Assembly (NCBI RefSeq): GCF_019649055.1
Contig: NW_026570230.1
Location: forward strand, 1,736,001-1,800,000
Direction of reading: 5' to 3'
Source of the DNA: Paramacrobiotus metropolitanus
Taxonomy: Eukaryota; Tardigrada; Eutardigrada; Parachela; Macrobiotidae
DNA length: 64,000 nt
The translations under genes and the position numbers were made by a program. Below the pieces are notes generated by a model that did no database searches, was not told the DNA's origin, and saw nothing but the letters and a program-made list of their open reading frames with translations. Numbering within the stretch: the first letter of the stretch is position 1; every line of letters begins with the position of its first letter. This document shows, piece after piece, positions 24,303 to 36,700 of the stretch.

Positions 24303-27300
24303 ATGGACGACATTCGGCTTAAGTGTTTTGGAAGTCCTGCCGCCGAGTGTCGACGATTGTGCCAAAGTGTGGCATGTGGCAACACTGTAATCATTAAGGT
24401 TCCACAGACGGACGAAACGTGGTGCTTGGGATTCATAGAAGACATCGCGGGCGATGAGCTGTACATCAGCTTCCATTGCACAAGAGTGGCTGCCAGATGG
24501 TTTCCATCCCACTTGGTTTTTCCCCACATCGTCTATTCTTATCCCCTAAGGGAAAAAAATCTTCTGGTCGCTCTTCGTACCAGCAAAAAGGATCCCTTCG
24601 TGTTAAGAGCAGCTGTAGTGCTGTCATGGGTCGGTGGCGGCGGATTGCTCTGTTACGTGGAAACCATTATTGGCTGCACCAGACATTTGGTGCATCATTT
24701 ACAAATAGTTAAACAGTTGCCGCAAAGAGCTCTGCACGGTGCTACCAGACGCACGGGACTTTATACAAGATACTCCGTGAAGTTACCTGCGGCTGCCCCT
24801 GTTAGTATTGCCCCAATTAACTACAGCATTGATGAAAACCGCATACATTACGAAATACAACGTTCGCGCCACGATTTGCAGCACGGTACTGCCGGCAGAT
24901 ACAGCATTCAATTGAGAGGTTGGAACAGATTTTACTTCCATGTGGATAAGGATAATGTAACCATTATATGCTGGGAGTTCGGCGATTGCTTTTGGACCCA
25001 ACAACTCCTCTCCCTCAGTGTCCACAGGTGTTTAGAAAGCGACGCGTTGCGGATGGACTGGCAGTGGCCAATGCTGTCGAAAAATGGAATGACACACCTG
25101 CTCGAATGTATGCATAAGAAACAGCCGTACTTTTCGATTGTTTTATCCGGCTGATTATTTTGAAATTGAAATTAAAAATTTTAAAATTAGTAATCACTTC
25201 TGGCATTCAAAAATGTACGGTAACTTCGTGTCGATGTAGTTCATACATACATCCCACATTTATATCCCAATTTCCGTGCACAATGCGTCAGTACAGTATA
25301 GTAAAAAGTACCCTATCTGCATCGAGCACAGCGAGATGCCGCAATACTTCTAGTGCAATTTACTAAATTTAGCCTAAATTTAATAACATAGATATGATTT
25401 TATTTTGTCTGTCGCCTCAAACGGCTCAAAGCGCGCCAATTAACACGCATCACGGTTTGTACTTTCTTGTACTTGTAGGCTGTTACCAGGCACCGGACTT
25501 CCTGTGTATACCCTTGGAAGTTATTGCTCTGGTCTTTGAGTATATGGATATCATCACCCAGACAAGGCTTGAAAGGTACTCGAATGTTTATACATGTAGA
25601 TGGATGTCTATCGAACTCTATCCTCCTGGATTTAATCTTCGGCATTCCGTTCTCGACGGAAAGGTTTTTACTTGTCACTCCTCTAGAGAACGCCATGTGC
25701 AACGTGTTTTTTGGTAACTTTTGGCAGTATGCATGTTACGCTTCATCAAGCACTTACTATAGTGTGAGGAGGACTGGTAACCTACCGTTCTCTCGTTCTT
25801 TATTGGGCAAAAGCCATCAATACAATAAAAAGTGCATACGCAGAATACTACGCAAAATGATTCACATTTAAACATTAAAAAAACAACCAAAATCGTTAGC
25901 GCTGTCAGTCATTTTAGAACGCATACCCAACGTGCCCAAAACAGCGGCAGCATTTCCTTTACAACAGCTAGGCTAAATCTCTGCTTTAAAATGCGGTAGA
26001 GCGTGGCTCTGTCGCGTCGCGAATCCTTCTGCCGACGAAACGAATAAGCTCCGAAAATGCCGGGCCAAAAGTTCCAAAGGTCTCGACCGCAAGGGGATAA
26101 AGAAGATATCCCATTCTTTCCACAAAGGCGTATTTACGACGTTTACTGTCTTCGGCCAAGAGCGCAACGCTGCCGGATGCACTCGCGCTTGCCCGCACAT
26201 GCGATAAGGCTACTGTGTCCCAACATGTAGCGTCCCAAACTAGCGCTTTGCCGTCACGTACAGGACGAGAGTCATGCCGTCTGGTCGTGTATTGTTTATA
26301 CCGGACAGTCCCAGTGGCTCGCTTTGGCATGGATACCAGCATGTTCCAAAGCCCGCTTTGTTATATCGTTGAGTTCCACATGTCTAGACCATCTTCCTCG
26401 GCTGCTGGAACAGGATAGGCCGTGGTGACCATTTGTTTCCACATGGCTTCCGCAGTTCACACAGTCGTGTTCTTCTACAGCTGGAAGTCCAAACCGAAGT
26501 GCGATGCCAATACGCACTTCTTCATCCCGCAAGAATGTGCGCAAATTAGGTGCAGGCAAAGCATTTAGCCATGCGCCCGAATCACGGTGTAGCGCAGCTA
26601 ACAGTACGGCTCTGTTTGCTTCGTCGGTGGTCGTCCGCTTCATTAACAGCACTGCTTGGTCAATCAACGGTCGATCCCATGCGGATTGGAACTTTCTCTG
26701 ATCCATAGCGGAAGGTTCACAGTTTGTCTCTTCTGACCATCGCAGCACAAGTGGATCAAGTAGTGTCGCTGCTGCAGGGTGGTAGATCATGGAAACTAAG
26801 GGAGTAACCGAATACGCCGATGCCAGAAAGGCAGGAAAAACTAGCGCTGTCGTACTCCGTAGCCCCATACCCCCATCCCTGATAGGAAGCGACATCTGGC
26901 TCCACTGTGCATCGTTCAAGCGGATGTTAAGGATGGACTGCAAACCGGCACGGACAATGTCGTCCATGGATGTCGTCAACGCCACGTGCTCATAACATCT
27001 GCTTGTGCGGAAACCGTAGAGCAGTTTCGGAATCAGTAAACAATTTCGCAGGAGGTACAAGCTGTAATGTGCTGGTATCAATTTGAGTCGCGATATGAAA
27101 TACTCCAGCTGCAAGGATTTACTGCGTAGGAAAGTCTCGCACGCCGCTGTCGTTAAAGGAGCTCCAAGGAGAGTAAATTCTTCTTCCCTGGAAACGGCCA
27201 TTTCAGGAAAAGCATTGAGCACCATTTGTACAGCATGTAAACGGTCCGCAGTGAATTTTCCCACGCTGTAAACTTCGCATTTGCTGAGATTAAGCTCTAG

Positions 27301-30300
27301 TCCCATTCTGAAACCGCGTGCAATGATAAGTCGTATTGCTGCTATAACTTTTTCCGCGAAACCAGCTAAAGTGACATCATCAAGGTAGCCAACTGCTATA
27401 TCACACTCCAAGTCTTCAAAGAGTGGTAGTGTTGCAAGGCCATAACCAAACGGACCAGCGGGATCGCCTTGTTGCACACCAGTTTCTGAAGACAGCAGGG
27501 ACGTACCGCAAGCCAGGTGTGACGTATACCGATAGGACTGCCAGAAGTACCGAAAGTACGCAGGGAACTTGTCACGTACAGCAGTCAATAAAACGTCCCG
27601 GCGCAATGTATTGAAGGCATTTCTGAAATCGAGCTTTACAATAACGCGCGCGTCCGCATGTGTCGTTTCCACGTAGCTCCGAACAGCATGCGCGGCCGCT
27701 TCAGCGCCCCCTCTTACGCCGACGCCGAGTTGCACGGGGGAAAACATTGCGGCTGCTTCTTCAGCGCACCTGTTGCTAACAATCTTGGAAACCAATCGCC
27801 GTATCGTGTCCCCTACGGCGATTGGTCTCACTCCTCCATCTTTTTTTCCCAGTGGAATTAAATTAGCGCCGAAAAAATACGGCCTAATATCTTCAGGTAT
27901 ATCCGTCTTGAGAATCATATTTGTCAGATCAGTGAGTGCGAGGCAAAGATCGCTTTGTTGATCGTCCTTGCGATTTAGGAGGTCCTTCAAATGTTGCGGG
28001 CGATGGCCAAAAACTCCTGCTGCTGAGCCAGTGGGAAAACTAAAAACGGCAGTCATTACCTCGGCAGGAGAAACAAGTGGTGGTAAGAAGGAGTCATCAG
28101 GTGCTGGAGGGAATTGGCAGTCGTTGGGTGCTGGCGGGTGCTTATCTCGTAGTACTTCAATCGTTTCAGCATTGATCTCGGCCAGTTTTTCATCTTCCAG
28201 CAGTATCCTAATAGCTCCTTTAATATTAGCATCTTGGAACATGGAGTTTACCGAAGCACGTAGGCTATCTTGTGCGGAAGTATTATTTCTGGCTTGCTCG
28301 CGACGGGGCAGAGTATGGCGGTTTGCAAGGGACAGATCTGCCAGGTTCTTTCTAATTACGGAGGTGAGAGATTCCTGCGAAGAGTTTTGGTAGGTGGCAG
28401 CGATAAAGCGGTCGGTGCAAACAACAGCAGTGCGGTCCAGGTAGCAGATGAATTCTTGCGCACGCAGTTCTGATCAGATCAGTCAGCACTTGAGCACATT
28501 GGCGACGCACCGCTTTAGGCATTCGTTTTGGAATGTGGTATCGGTCGCCTTCCAAGAAGGAACGTAAGGGGTGCTTCTGAGTCCCTCCGGGCGTAGGTAA
28601 TGGAGGCTGGGCAGAGCAGGAACCCGTCGCGTGCTTGCGCGAACATATCTTCAGATGAGCGGCGAATCCAGCTCCCTGCGTGAAACACTTTTTGCAGTGC
28701 GGGCAAGGCTGATCACGAGCCATAAATACTGAGAAAATGGAGAAAGACCAACCTAATGCGTCCTCGGGAAGGCCGGATGCCCAGAAGAATCAGGCCGCCG
28801 CGAGCAGCTTCCCATTCCGTGGCACTTTCCCCTTCCGTGGTACAGTGCCACGGTTAGATTCTCCGAAGCCACCCTCGCAGTCAGTAGGAGAAACTCCCTA
28901 TCGACGCGCTGGGAAATTTAGCGCAAAATATCCATTCAGATTAGAACTACTTGAGTCGTTCCCTTTTCTTATTTGCCTACCGTTTGACGTCATCACTCTC
29001 GCATACACGGGAGGGCGGCTGCCATGGACAGATGCGCGTTTTTTACGGTTTTTGTCAGTTTTCTCAGCATATTTCTTTTCTCTTCTATTTCTAGCCCCTC
29101 ATATTTGGGTTTCTAAATTCAATATGATCTGTTAAAATATCGGAAAGCTTTAGAGGAGAAAGGAACTGAGAATATCTTTAAAAAGGGACAATAAAATCTG
29201 TGGGCCTATGGTAAGCAATAGCACACCAGTGCATTCTGTATGCGACAGTGATGACGTAGTGGACCGTTGCAGAGTCGCTTCCCAGTCCTCCACCTATAGT
29301 AAGTTCTTGATACTGCATATACGGGATTTTGATGGCCTTAGGGCAGTGTTATCTCTGAAATAAGATACTGGTGAGTGGTGACCTCACAAGTAAACAGTAC
29401 GTTATTTCTTTTGAATTTAGGAAACCGATGGCCAATTAACGGCGTAGGTTATTTCAACTTCTACCGGTGTTACTGACCTTCTGGCTGCATCATAGCATGT
29501 AAGGAAGACGTTCGACTTCCGGGTGTTTCCACCGGTTGCAAACGCAGCTGGCTACGTATAACTTCTACAATGCGCCTGCGCAACTAGGAAGTTTAAGTAG
29601 TCTGTAGTACTACTCATATAGATTACGTCGTATCCAATTTTGCTGCTTCAACGGTTCAACGTCGTATACAACGTTTTACATGGCTGTTTTCTCCGGCATA
29701 TTGTAAGTTCTGCTCCTAGAAGTTTGAAACCAAGACTTTGTAGCCGAATCAGCATGGCCTGAAGTCAGTGCAGAATCTGCATATGAGCTTTATCCGATTT
29801 TCTTTATATTAACGGCTAATAACAGTAAGTAATCAAAAAGCTACAACGAAAACACTTCCATTATGTTTTCTGTGTCCGGCAAAGTGCCCATAACACAAAG
29901 TGCCTTCCCTCTTTGAATCTGAATTGACAAGCGTTGCGGGAAAAACTTTAGAACGTGGCTGACCGGTAGTCCGAGCCATCCCGCGTCCGATACGGTCCAC
30001 AAAGCTTTTTGCGCCTTCGCCCATTGGGCCGTATATCTCGAACGCAGCCGGAACAAAATTGTACCTCGGGGTCGGCCAGGCGTGCTTGATGCGCTTAGCT
30101 TTTTCTGCACTTTCGACAGCGGAAACGGCGGTGCGGTCGATGTAGGTTGCAGCCAGTGTGTCGATGCGCGTAACGTCGATGGCGAGCGGCTTTCCATGAT
30201 CCCAGGGTATCAAAGAAGGCACCGTGCCATGACATCTCAGCCGGCCCGCCGTTTTGTTGCGTTATAGTGGCCACGATACGCGTACCCAAGTATGTACTTA

Positions 30301-31841
30301 CTATAGTCTGAGAGTATACACCTATATATAGAAAGTTCTTGGCGTACCTTATTTTTGACCCTTCGACACCATAAAAAATCGGTCACCTTCGACATAAAAA
30401 CAATTTGACACTTTTTTTTGCTTTTAGATCAGATAACCACATACTCTGTAGGTACACGAATAATCTGGCAGTAATTAAATAAATATTTTTTTTTGTTAAT
30501 CGTTTTCTAGTGGATCGTTTTGGCTTTAATTTTTCAAAATGTTAATACGAGTATTTTGCGTACAGCGTTTGCGCAGGCGCATAGTATAATACTTTTATAC
30601 GAATAATTTTTTTCGAATAATTAACAAATATCGAATTTTTGAAAACTTTAATTTAAGAAATGGATGGATGGATCATCGCACGCGCTCTCCGCGCGCACGC
30701 GATTTACGTCGGCGCTCGACATGAGGAAAAACCTTCGGTTATTCCAATCCCGTAAATTACAAATGTTAAAGTACGTACAAAATCACGCTGTGGTTGTGTG
30801 GTGTGCGAGTGTGGTAGTACCGGTGTTTGCACTTTAACACTTTGACACTCATTTAATTTTTGTTTGGCCACGTCTAATAAATCGTGGCACATGCACATTA
30901 ATTATTTTTTTGTTACATCGGTACTGTAATATTCTGCAAAAAAAACCCTAATTTTTTTAAATTTGTAAGTACGAGTATGCGTGGAATTAATGGGATCTGA
31001 TAAACTGGAACATAATGTTCAAGACAATGTAGAATTTATTTCTAGTATTATTTTTATAAGCATTTTCGGATAGCCGTGTATACCAAAATACGAGTACTTA
31101 TAATTCATTTGTGCTCGGGTTGTATTAGTAGACTTTTCCGGTTTCAGAGTAAATCCATTGTGGACGGATATGCTGGCAGCCTCTCGCAAAGCGGCTATCG
31201 TTATTGATTTCGGCATGCGACTGGAGACTGTGTACCGAAGCAACGAAGCGTTCCGCTTGGGCATAATGTTATACCATGCTTTAAAAACGCATGTGCATAC
31301 ACTAGTGATGACGAAGTGGACGCCTGGCCTGAATGTGTATGGACACCACCAAAGCAGCGCGGAAAGCGACATTGCGGTCCTATGCGAATTACTGCGCATA
31401 AAGGGCACAAAGAAACTCCGTCGTATCGTAATGCACAAATGCGTGGTAGACTACGAATTCGACTTGTTTCGGCAATGTTTGCTGCGCTGTTTGTCACCAT
31501 TGATGGACATGTGTGGACACCTTATCCTAATCGATTACGTCATGGACGACGCTCTGTGGCCCTTTGCAATAAACAGGCCATGCCATAATAACAAAGCTCT
31601 CTTACTAAGACGTCAACCCCCCTTAAAGCTGGAATTAGTCGTAGCATATTTGCGCTTAGACTGCTCGCAACATTCTGCTGCGACATATAATGAGATATTG
31701 TCAACTATTTTACAAGCGCTACCGGAACCATCCGTTGGTGTACGCACTACTGTGGCTTCGATGCTAACTTACTGGCATTCACTCGACTTGGAAGCGAGAG
31801 CTGGCTACTGGAAACACCTCCGGGAAGTGCTTCAGTTGTGA
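24303..31841 (+). CDS. F-box protein with N-terminal Tudor/Agenet-like region, 531 aa
   Basis: Likely substrate receptor of an SCF-type ubiquitin ligase, which is inference from the F-box. Three exons join in phase: 24303-25107, 25479-25575 and 31148-31841. Residues 35-85 (ETWCLGFIEDIAGDELYISF then ARWFPSHLVFPH) look like a Tudor or Agenet-type barrel, though I am not certain. The F-box is built across the last junction, with PLEVIALVFEYMDIITQTRL then ERVNPLW, the usual L-P-LEV..IF..L......R....VC..W pattern. The C-terminal 230 residues resemble the leucine-rich region of F-box proteins but have no clear repeats. If exon 1 is not spliced, it reads to a stop at 25154. The last intron (25576-31147) holds an antisense retrotransposon. 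TTG 24237 opens the frame but is not a likely start. Confidence 0.75.
25880..28723 (-). mobile_element. Degenerate non-LTR retrotransposon with restriction-like endonuclease
   Basis: Lies antisense inside the last intron of the F-box gene. Reading the minus strand there is an N-terminal zinc finger (CPHCKKCFTQGAGFAAHLKIC pattern, C-x2-C...H-x4-C), then reverse transcriptase, then a C-x2-C-x8-H-x4-C knuckle (CVNCGSHVETNGHHGLSC), then an endonuclease-like domain. That order is typical of RLE-type (R2-like) non-LTR elements. No LTRs, integrase or RNase H are seen. Coding similarity continues to about 25880 in shifted frames. The poly(A) tail and target duplication are not obvious. Confidence 0.8.
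25986..28466 (-). pseudogene. Reverse transcriptase / restriction-like endonuclease polyprotein, frameshifted
   Basis: The longest open part (28242-26296) is 648 codons. Reverse transcriptase motifs are visible: IPLGKKDGGVRPIAVG, VIVKLDFRNAFNTLRR (catalytic Asp), GVQQGDPAGPFGYGLA and the core VGYLDDVTLAG (YLDD instead of the FADD usual in LINEs). The frame is open upstream to about 28466, where it must shift to reach the zinc finger. Past 26296 it shifts to RPDGMTL, then to DGKALVWDATCWDT and AEDSKRRKY, the PD-(D/E)XK-like block. At least three frame breaks make the copy inactive unless some are sequencing errors. Confidence 0.8.
28724..29832. other. Intron sequence upstream of the retrotransposon
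   Basis: Part of the 5.6 kb F-box intron. It contains a 132-codon plus-strand ORF at 28737-29135 beside the retrotransposon 5' end, with a small repeat FPFRGTFPFRGT, which I do not accept as a gene. It may be the retrotransposon 5' UTR. Nothing else is supported. Confidence 0.4.
29833..30222 (-). pseudogene. 5'-truncated copy of the RLE retrotransposon endonuclease domain
   Basis: The minus-strand frame reads IPWDHGKPLAIDVTRIDTLA, then SAVESAEKAKRIKHAW and FVPAAFEIYGPMGEGAKSF. A frame change leads to FFPQRLSIQIQRGKALCVMG. This is the same D-T...D...AE..K layout and C-terminal tail as the endonuclease of the larger element in this intron, but a different copy. Only the 3' end is present, as expected from incomplete reverse transcription. 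Confidence 0.75.
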
Positions 31842-33506
31842 GTTTTGGCGGTAGATAATGGTAATGTCCTCGATAATGTACGTTTTGCCTCTGCGTGCGA
31901 CAGGTACTTACTACTTACTGTTAGATTTTTACAAATATCTGTACTTATGGTTAGTGTTATACTTCTATCTTAAGTCGAGGGACTAGAGTTCAACTGCAAG
32001 GACTATAACACATTAACACTTTAGGTGTCCAGTGTGGTTACCGGTGATTTTAGCCGTTTTAATTTCGGTCAAAATTCGCCGTTCACTTCGAACGTCATTC
32101 ACTTCGGTCAAGCTACATATCGGCCGACACACTCGCGCTTGCACACCAACTCACTCGCAGCTCACATAGTACACTCATCGAAATTGCGAACAAATTAAAA
32201 CTGCTGATAATGTAGATCTTTTGACACCACAAGAAGTCCTGCTTTAATACGGTACAGTTTGCACTGTATTCATCTGTATTCATTATGCTTAATTAAATTT
32301 TTATCTAACAGCCTTAGAACCTTTCCAGCGGCTGTGGACAAATCGGATGTTCGTAGGCATGTGCATAAGAAAACACAGAAAAGCGTACACGTACATACAT
32401 AAGAAAGAAAGAAGGCCTAACAAAACAAGAAAAAATAAAAAAATATATGGAAGTTTGATTATACACAACTACAAGCAAACGCAAGAAAACATAAGGAAAC
32501 ACAAGAACGCGTTAAAAAACACAAGAAAATATAATAAAATACACAACCACCTAAGAAAACTTACGAAGATTTAAAAAAGCTCAACAAAAGCTGTCGCACA
32601 AATAAAAAGGCCGAAACGAGCGGCGGCCCAGTCGAATGCTGGCCGAAGTGAGCATCGGCTGAATATAAAGCAGCCGAAATGGTCGGATGCGGTCCAGACC
32701 TACTTTTAATCTTGGATAGTACGTGTAATTATAGTAACGCTATACTGCACCATGGCTTTTTCGTACGAGTAGTTTACGTTTTTTTGATTTTACAAATAAT
32801 TAGTACTTAAGTAGTTCGTTATTATTATTTATCTTGCAGCACTCAACCTCTGGACTCGGCTAAGCCAGCCATATTGCAGTGGGTAGATGTTCAGTTTACC
32901 TCAGCGTCAATGCCGTATTTTACAAAATTAACGCTTATTGGGCTGCACTCAATGTGGTATGTCAGGGGATCGGAATTGCGTCAGGTCATCTGACAAAGCG
33001 ATCATAGTAGTCTTTTAAACTCTGTCCATGACGATGCTGGCGACCGAGAACCGAATGTGATTTCCGTTTCCTTATCAAGACAACTAGAGTAGCCTGACAA
33101 ATCACGATGTGGTTATCTTGAGCCCACTGAACCGTTGATGACTGGCTGTTCCAGAAGTTACACGAACCTTGACGTCCACAAAGCCTTAACCTTAATCACG
33201 CTACTTAACGGAAGGAATAGAATAATAATGGTTTTGGTTTTGGTTTGGGTTTATTGTTTTAACGTCCCTAGATACAGGGAAATGAAGGAGTTACCTTTAT
33301 CGGAATCTACAGACAGCCAATGCAAAAGAAAATTAAAAAACAAGATTAAAACATTGGTTATTAAAACATTAAAACTCGAAGTCGACAAGAACTGGTTAAA
33401 ATTACATTATTACTGGGTGATAATTTTGCTGCATCTTTTATAACTTCATGCTAGGCTTCGGTTATGCCGTGCTGCCTAACGCCAGAGCACTTTTCTAGTT
33501 AATTAA
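31842..33506. other. Low-complexity spacer between the F-box gene and the transposon chain
   Basis: Holds the F-box gene 3' UTR, an A-rich run of AAGAAAACACAAG-like units (about 32360-32580), a patch rich in GGCCGAA/CAGCCGAAAT (about 32600-32700) and a TTTTGG run near 33230. ORFs here are compositional. No gene is supported. Confidence 0.5.
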
Positions 33507-33799
33507 CTACATCCGTAACAGCCATGACGGCCTTTGCTAAGAAAATTATGTTTGGGCGAACGGGTAAGCCGATTTTGACGCGGTAAAGTGCGCCAGAAAC
33601 GTCGCAACGAAGCGGGTGATGTTGCGCTATTGCCGACCCGATGCGCCTCAAGGGGGGAGCACGACCCTCAAAAAACAAATTGTTGCCATGGGCCTGCAAG
33701 TCTCGGCTTCCGACCTCGCTCCAAACCGGTTAACATAAAGTATAGGCACGCGAGCATCATTTGCACGGCAGATCGGCCCTCTCCACTGTAGGTACAAAG

Positions 33800-36700
33800 T
33801 GGGCCAAGTCTTAAAACTTTTAAAACTTTAAAACCTTTAAAACCTTTAAAACTTTCAAAACTTTCAAAACTGTCAAAACTTTTAAAACTTTAAAACTTTT
33901 AAAACTTTTAAAACTTTCAAAACTTTTAAAAATAAAATTAACAATATATAGTTTTGACAGTGATTTTTCGAAAAGTGGTTTTAAGGTTTTAGCAGTTTTT
34001 AAAAATAAAATAAATAATATATAGTTTTGACAGTGATTTTTCAAAAAGCGGTTTTAAGGTTTCAGCAGTTTTTAAAAATAAAAATAATAATATATAGTTT
34101 TGACAGTGATTTTTCGGAAAGCGGTTTTAAGGTTTTAGCAGTTTTAAAAAATAAAAATAATAATATATAGTTTTGTATGATTTTTCAAAAAGCGGTTTTA
34201 AGGTTTTAGCAGTTTTAAAAAATAAAAATAATAATATAGTTTTGACAGTGATTTTTCGGAAAGCGGTTTTAAGGTTTTAGCAGTTTTAAAAAATAAAAAT
34301 AATAATATATAGTTTTGCCAGTGATTTTTGGAAAAACGGTTTTAAGGTTTTAGCAGTTTTTAAAAAATAAATAATATATAGTTTTGACAGTGATTTTTGA
34401 AAAAAGCGGTTTTAAGGTTTTAGCAGTTTTTAAAAAATAAAATTAATAATATATAGTTTTGACAGTGATTTTTTTGAAAAGCGGTTTAAAGGTTTTAGCA
34501 GTTTTAAACATAAAACTATTATTAAATAGTTTTGACAGTGATTTGTCGAGAAGTGGTTTTAAGGTTTTAGCAGTTTTTAAAATTAAAAATAATAATATAT
34601 AGTTTTGATAGTGATTTTGAAAAAAGCGGTTTTAAGGTTTTAGCAGTTTTAAAAATAAAACTATTAATATATAGTTTGACAGTGATTTTTCAAAACGCGG
34701 TTTTAAGGTTTTAGCAGTTTTTAAAAATAAAATTAATAATATATAGTTTCGACAGTGATTTTTGAAAAAGCGGTTTCAAGGTTTTAGCAGTTTTTAAAAA
34801 TAAAATTAATAATATATAGTTTTGACAGTGATTTTTGAAAAAGCGGTTTTAAGGTTTTAGCAGTTTTTAAAAATAAAAATAATAATATATAGTTTTGACA
34901 GTGATTTTTCGGAAAGCGGTTTTAAGGAAATTTTAAAAAATAAAAATAATAATATATAGTTTTGCCAGTGATTTTTCAAAAAGCGGTTTTAAGGTTTTAG
35001 CAGTTTTAAAAAATAAAAATAATAATATATAGTTTTGACAGTGATTCTTCAAAAAGCGGTTTTAAGGTTTTAGCAGTTTTTAAAAATAAAACTATTAATA
35101 TATAGTTTTGAAAGTGATTTTTCAAAAAGCGGTTTTAAGGTTTTAGCAGTTTTTAAAAATAAAAAATAATAATATAGTTTACAGTGATTTTTCAAAAGCG
35201 GTTTTAAGGTTTTAGCAGTTTTAAAAAAATAAAAATAATAATATATAGTTTTGACAGTGATTTTTCGGAAAAGCGGTTTTAAGGTTTTAGCAGTTTTAAA
35301 AATAAAAAATAATATATAGTTTTGCCAGTGATTTTTTGAAAAAAGCGGTTTTAAGGTTTTAGCAGTTTTTAAAAATAAATAATATATAGTTTTGACAGTG
35401 ATTTTTGAAAAAGCGGTTTTAAGGTTTTAGCAGTTTTTAAAAATAAAATTAATAATATATAGTTTTGACAGTGATTTTTGAAAAAGCGGTTTAAAGGTTT
35501 TAGCAGTTTTAAACATAAAACTAAATAGTTTTTGACAGTGATTTGTCGAGAAGTGGTTTTAAGGTTTTAGCAGTTTTTAAAATTAAAAATAATAATATAT
35601 AGTTTTGATAGTGATTTTTGAAAAAGCGGTTTTAAGGTTTTAGCAGTTTTAAAAAATAAAACTATTAATATATAGTTTTGACAGTGATTTTTCAAAACGC
35701 GGTTTTAAGGTTTTAGCAGTTTTTAAAAATAAAATTAATAATATATAGTTTCGACAGTGATTTTTGAAAAAGCGGTTTCAAGGTTTTAGCAGTTTTTAAA
35801 AATAAAATTAATAATATATAGTTTTGACAGTGATTTTTGAAAAAGCGGTTTTAAGGTTTTAGCAGTTTTTAAAAAATAAAAATAATAATATAGTTTGACA
35901 GTGATTTTCGGAAAGCGGTTTTAAGGAAATTTTAAAAAAATAAAAATAATAATATATAGTTTTTGCCAGTGATTTTCAAAAAGCGGTTTTAAGGTTTTAG
36001 CAGTTTTAAAAAATAAAAATAATAATATATAGTTTTGACAGTGATTCTTCAAAAAGCGGTTTTAAGGTTTTAGCAGTTTTTAAAAATAAAACTATTAATA
36101 TATAGTTTTGAAAGTGATTTTTCAAAAAGCGGTTTTAAGGTTTTAGCAGTTTTTAAAAATAAAAAATAATAATATATAGTTTTGACAGTGATTTTTGAAA
36201 AAGCGGTTTTAAGGTTTTAGCAGTTTTTAAAAATAAATAATATATAGTTTTGACAGTGATTTTTGAAAAAGCGGTTTTAAGGTTTTAGCAGTTTTTAAAA
36301 ATAAAATTAATAATATATAGTTTTGACAGTGATTTTTGAAAAAGCGGTTTAAAGGTTTTAGCAGTTTTTAAACATAAAACTATTATTAAATAGTTTTGAC
36401 AGTGATTTGTCGAGAAGTGGTTTTAAGGTTTTAGCAGTTTTTAAAATTAAAAATAATAATATATAGTTTTGATAGTGATTTTTGAAAAAGCGGTTTTAAG
36501 GTTTTAGCAGTTTTAAAAAATAAAACTATTAATATATAGTTTTGACAGTGATTTTTCAAAACGCGGTTTTAAGGTTTTAGCAGTTTTTAAAAATAAAATT
36601 AATAATATATAGTTTCGACAGTGATTTTTGAAAAAGCGGTTTCAAGGTTTTAGCAGTTTTTAAAAATAAAATTAATAATATATAGTTTTGACAGTGATTT

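Noticed and set aside
28737-29135. 132-codon plus-strand ORF beside the retrotransposon
   Set aside because: No family resemblance. It lies in an intron next to the element's 5' end, and its small internal repeat can explain it.
29140-31147. Possible LTR pair around the retrotransposon fragments
   Set aside because: I found no long direct repeats flanking them, and the domain order is that of non-LTR elements.
33820-34044. Minus-strand 74-codon ORF with repeated Lys-Val-Leu
   Set aside because: It is translated minisatellite and its edge. The repeat protein follows from the DNA repeat.
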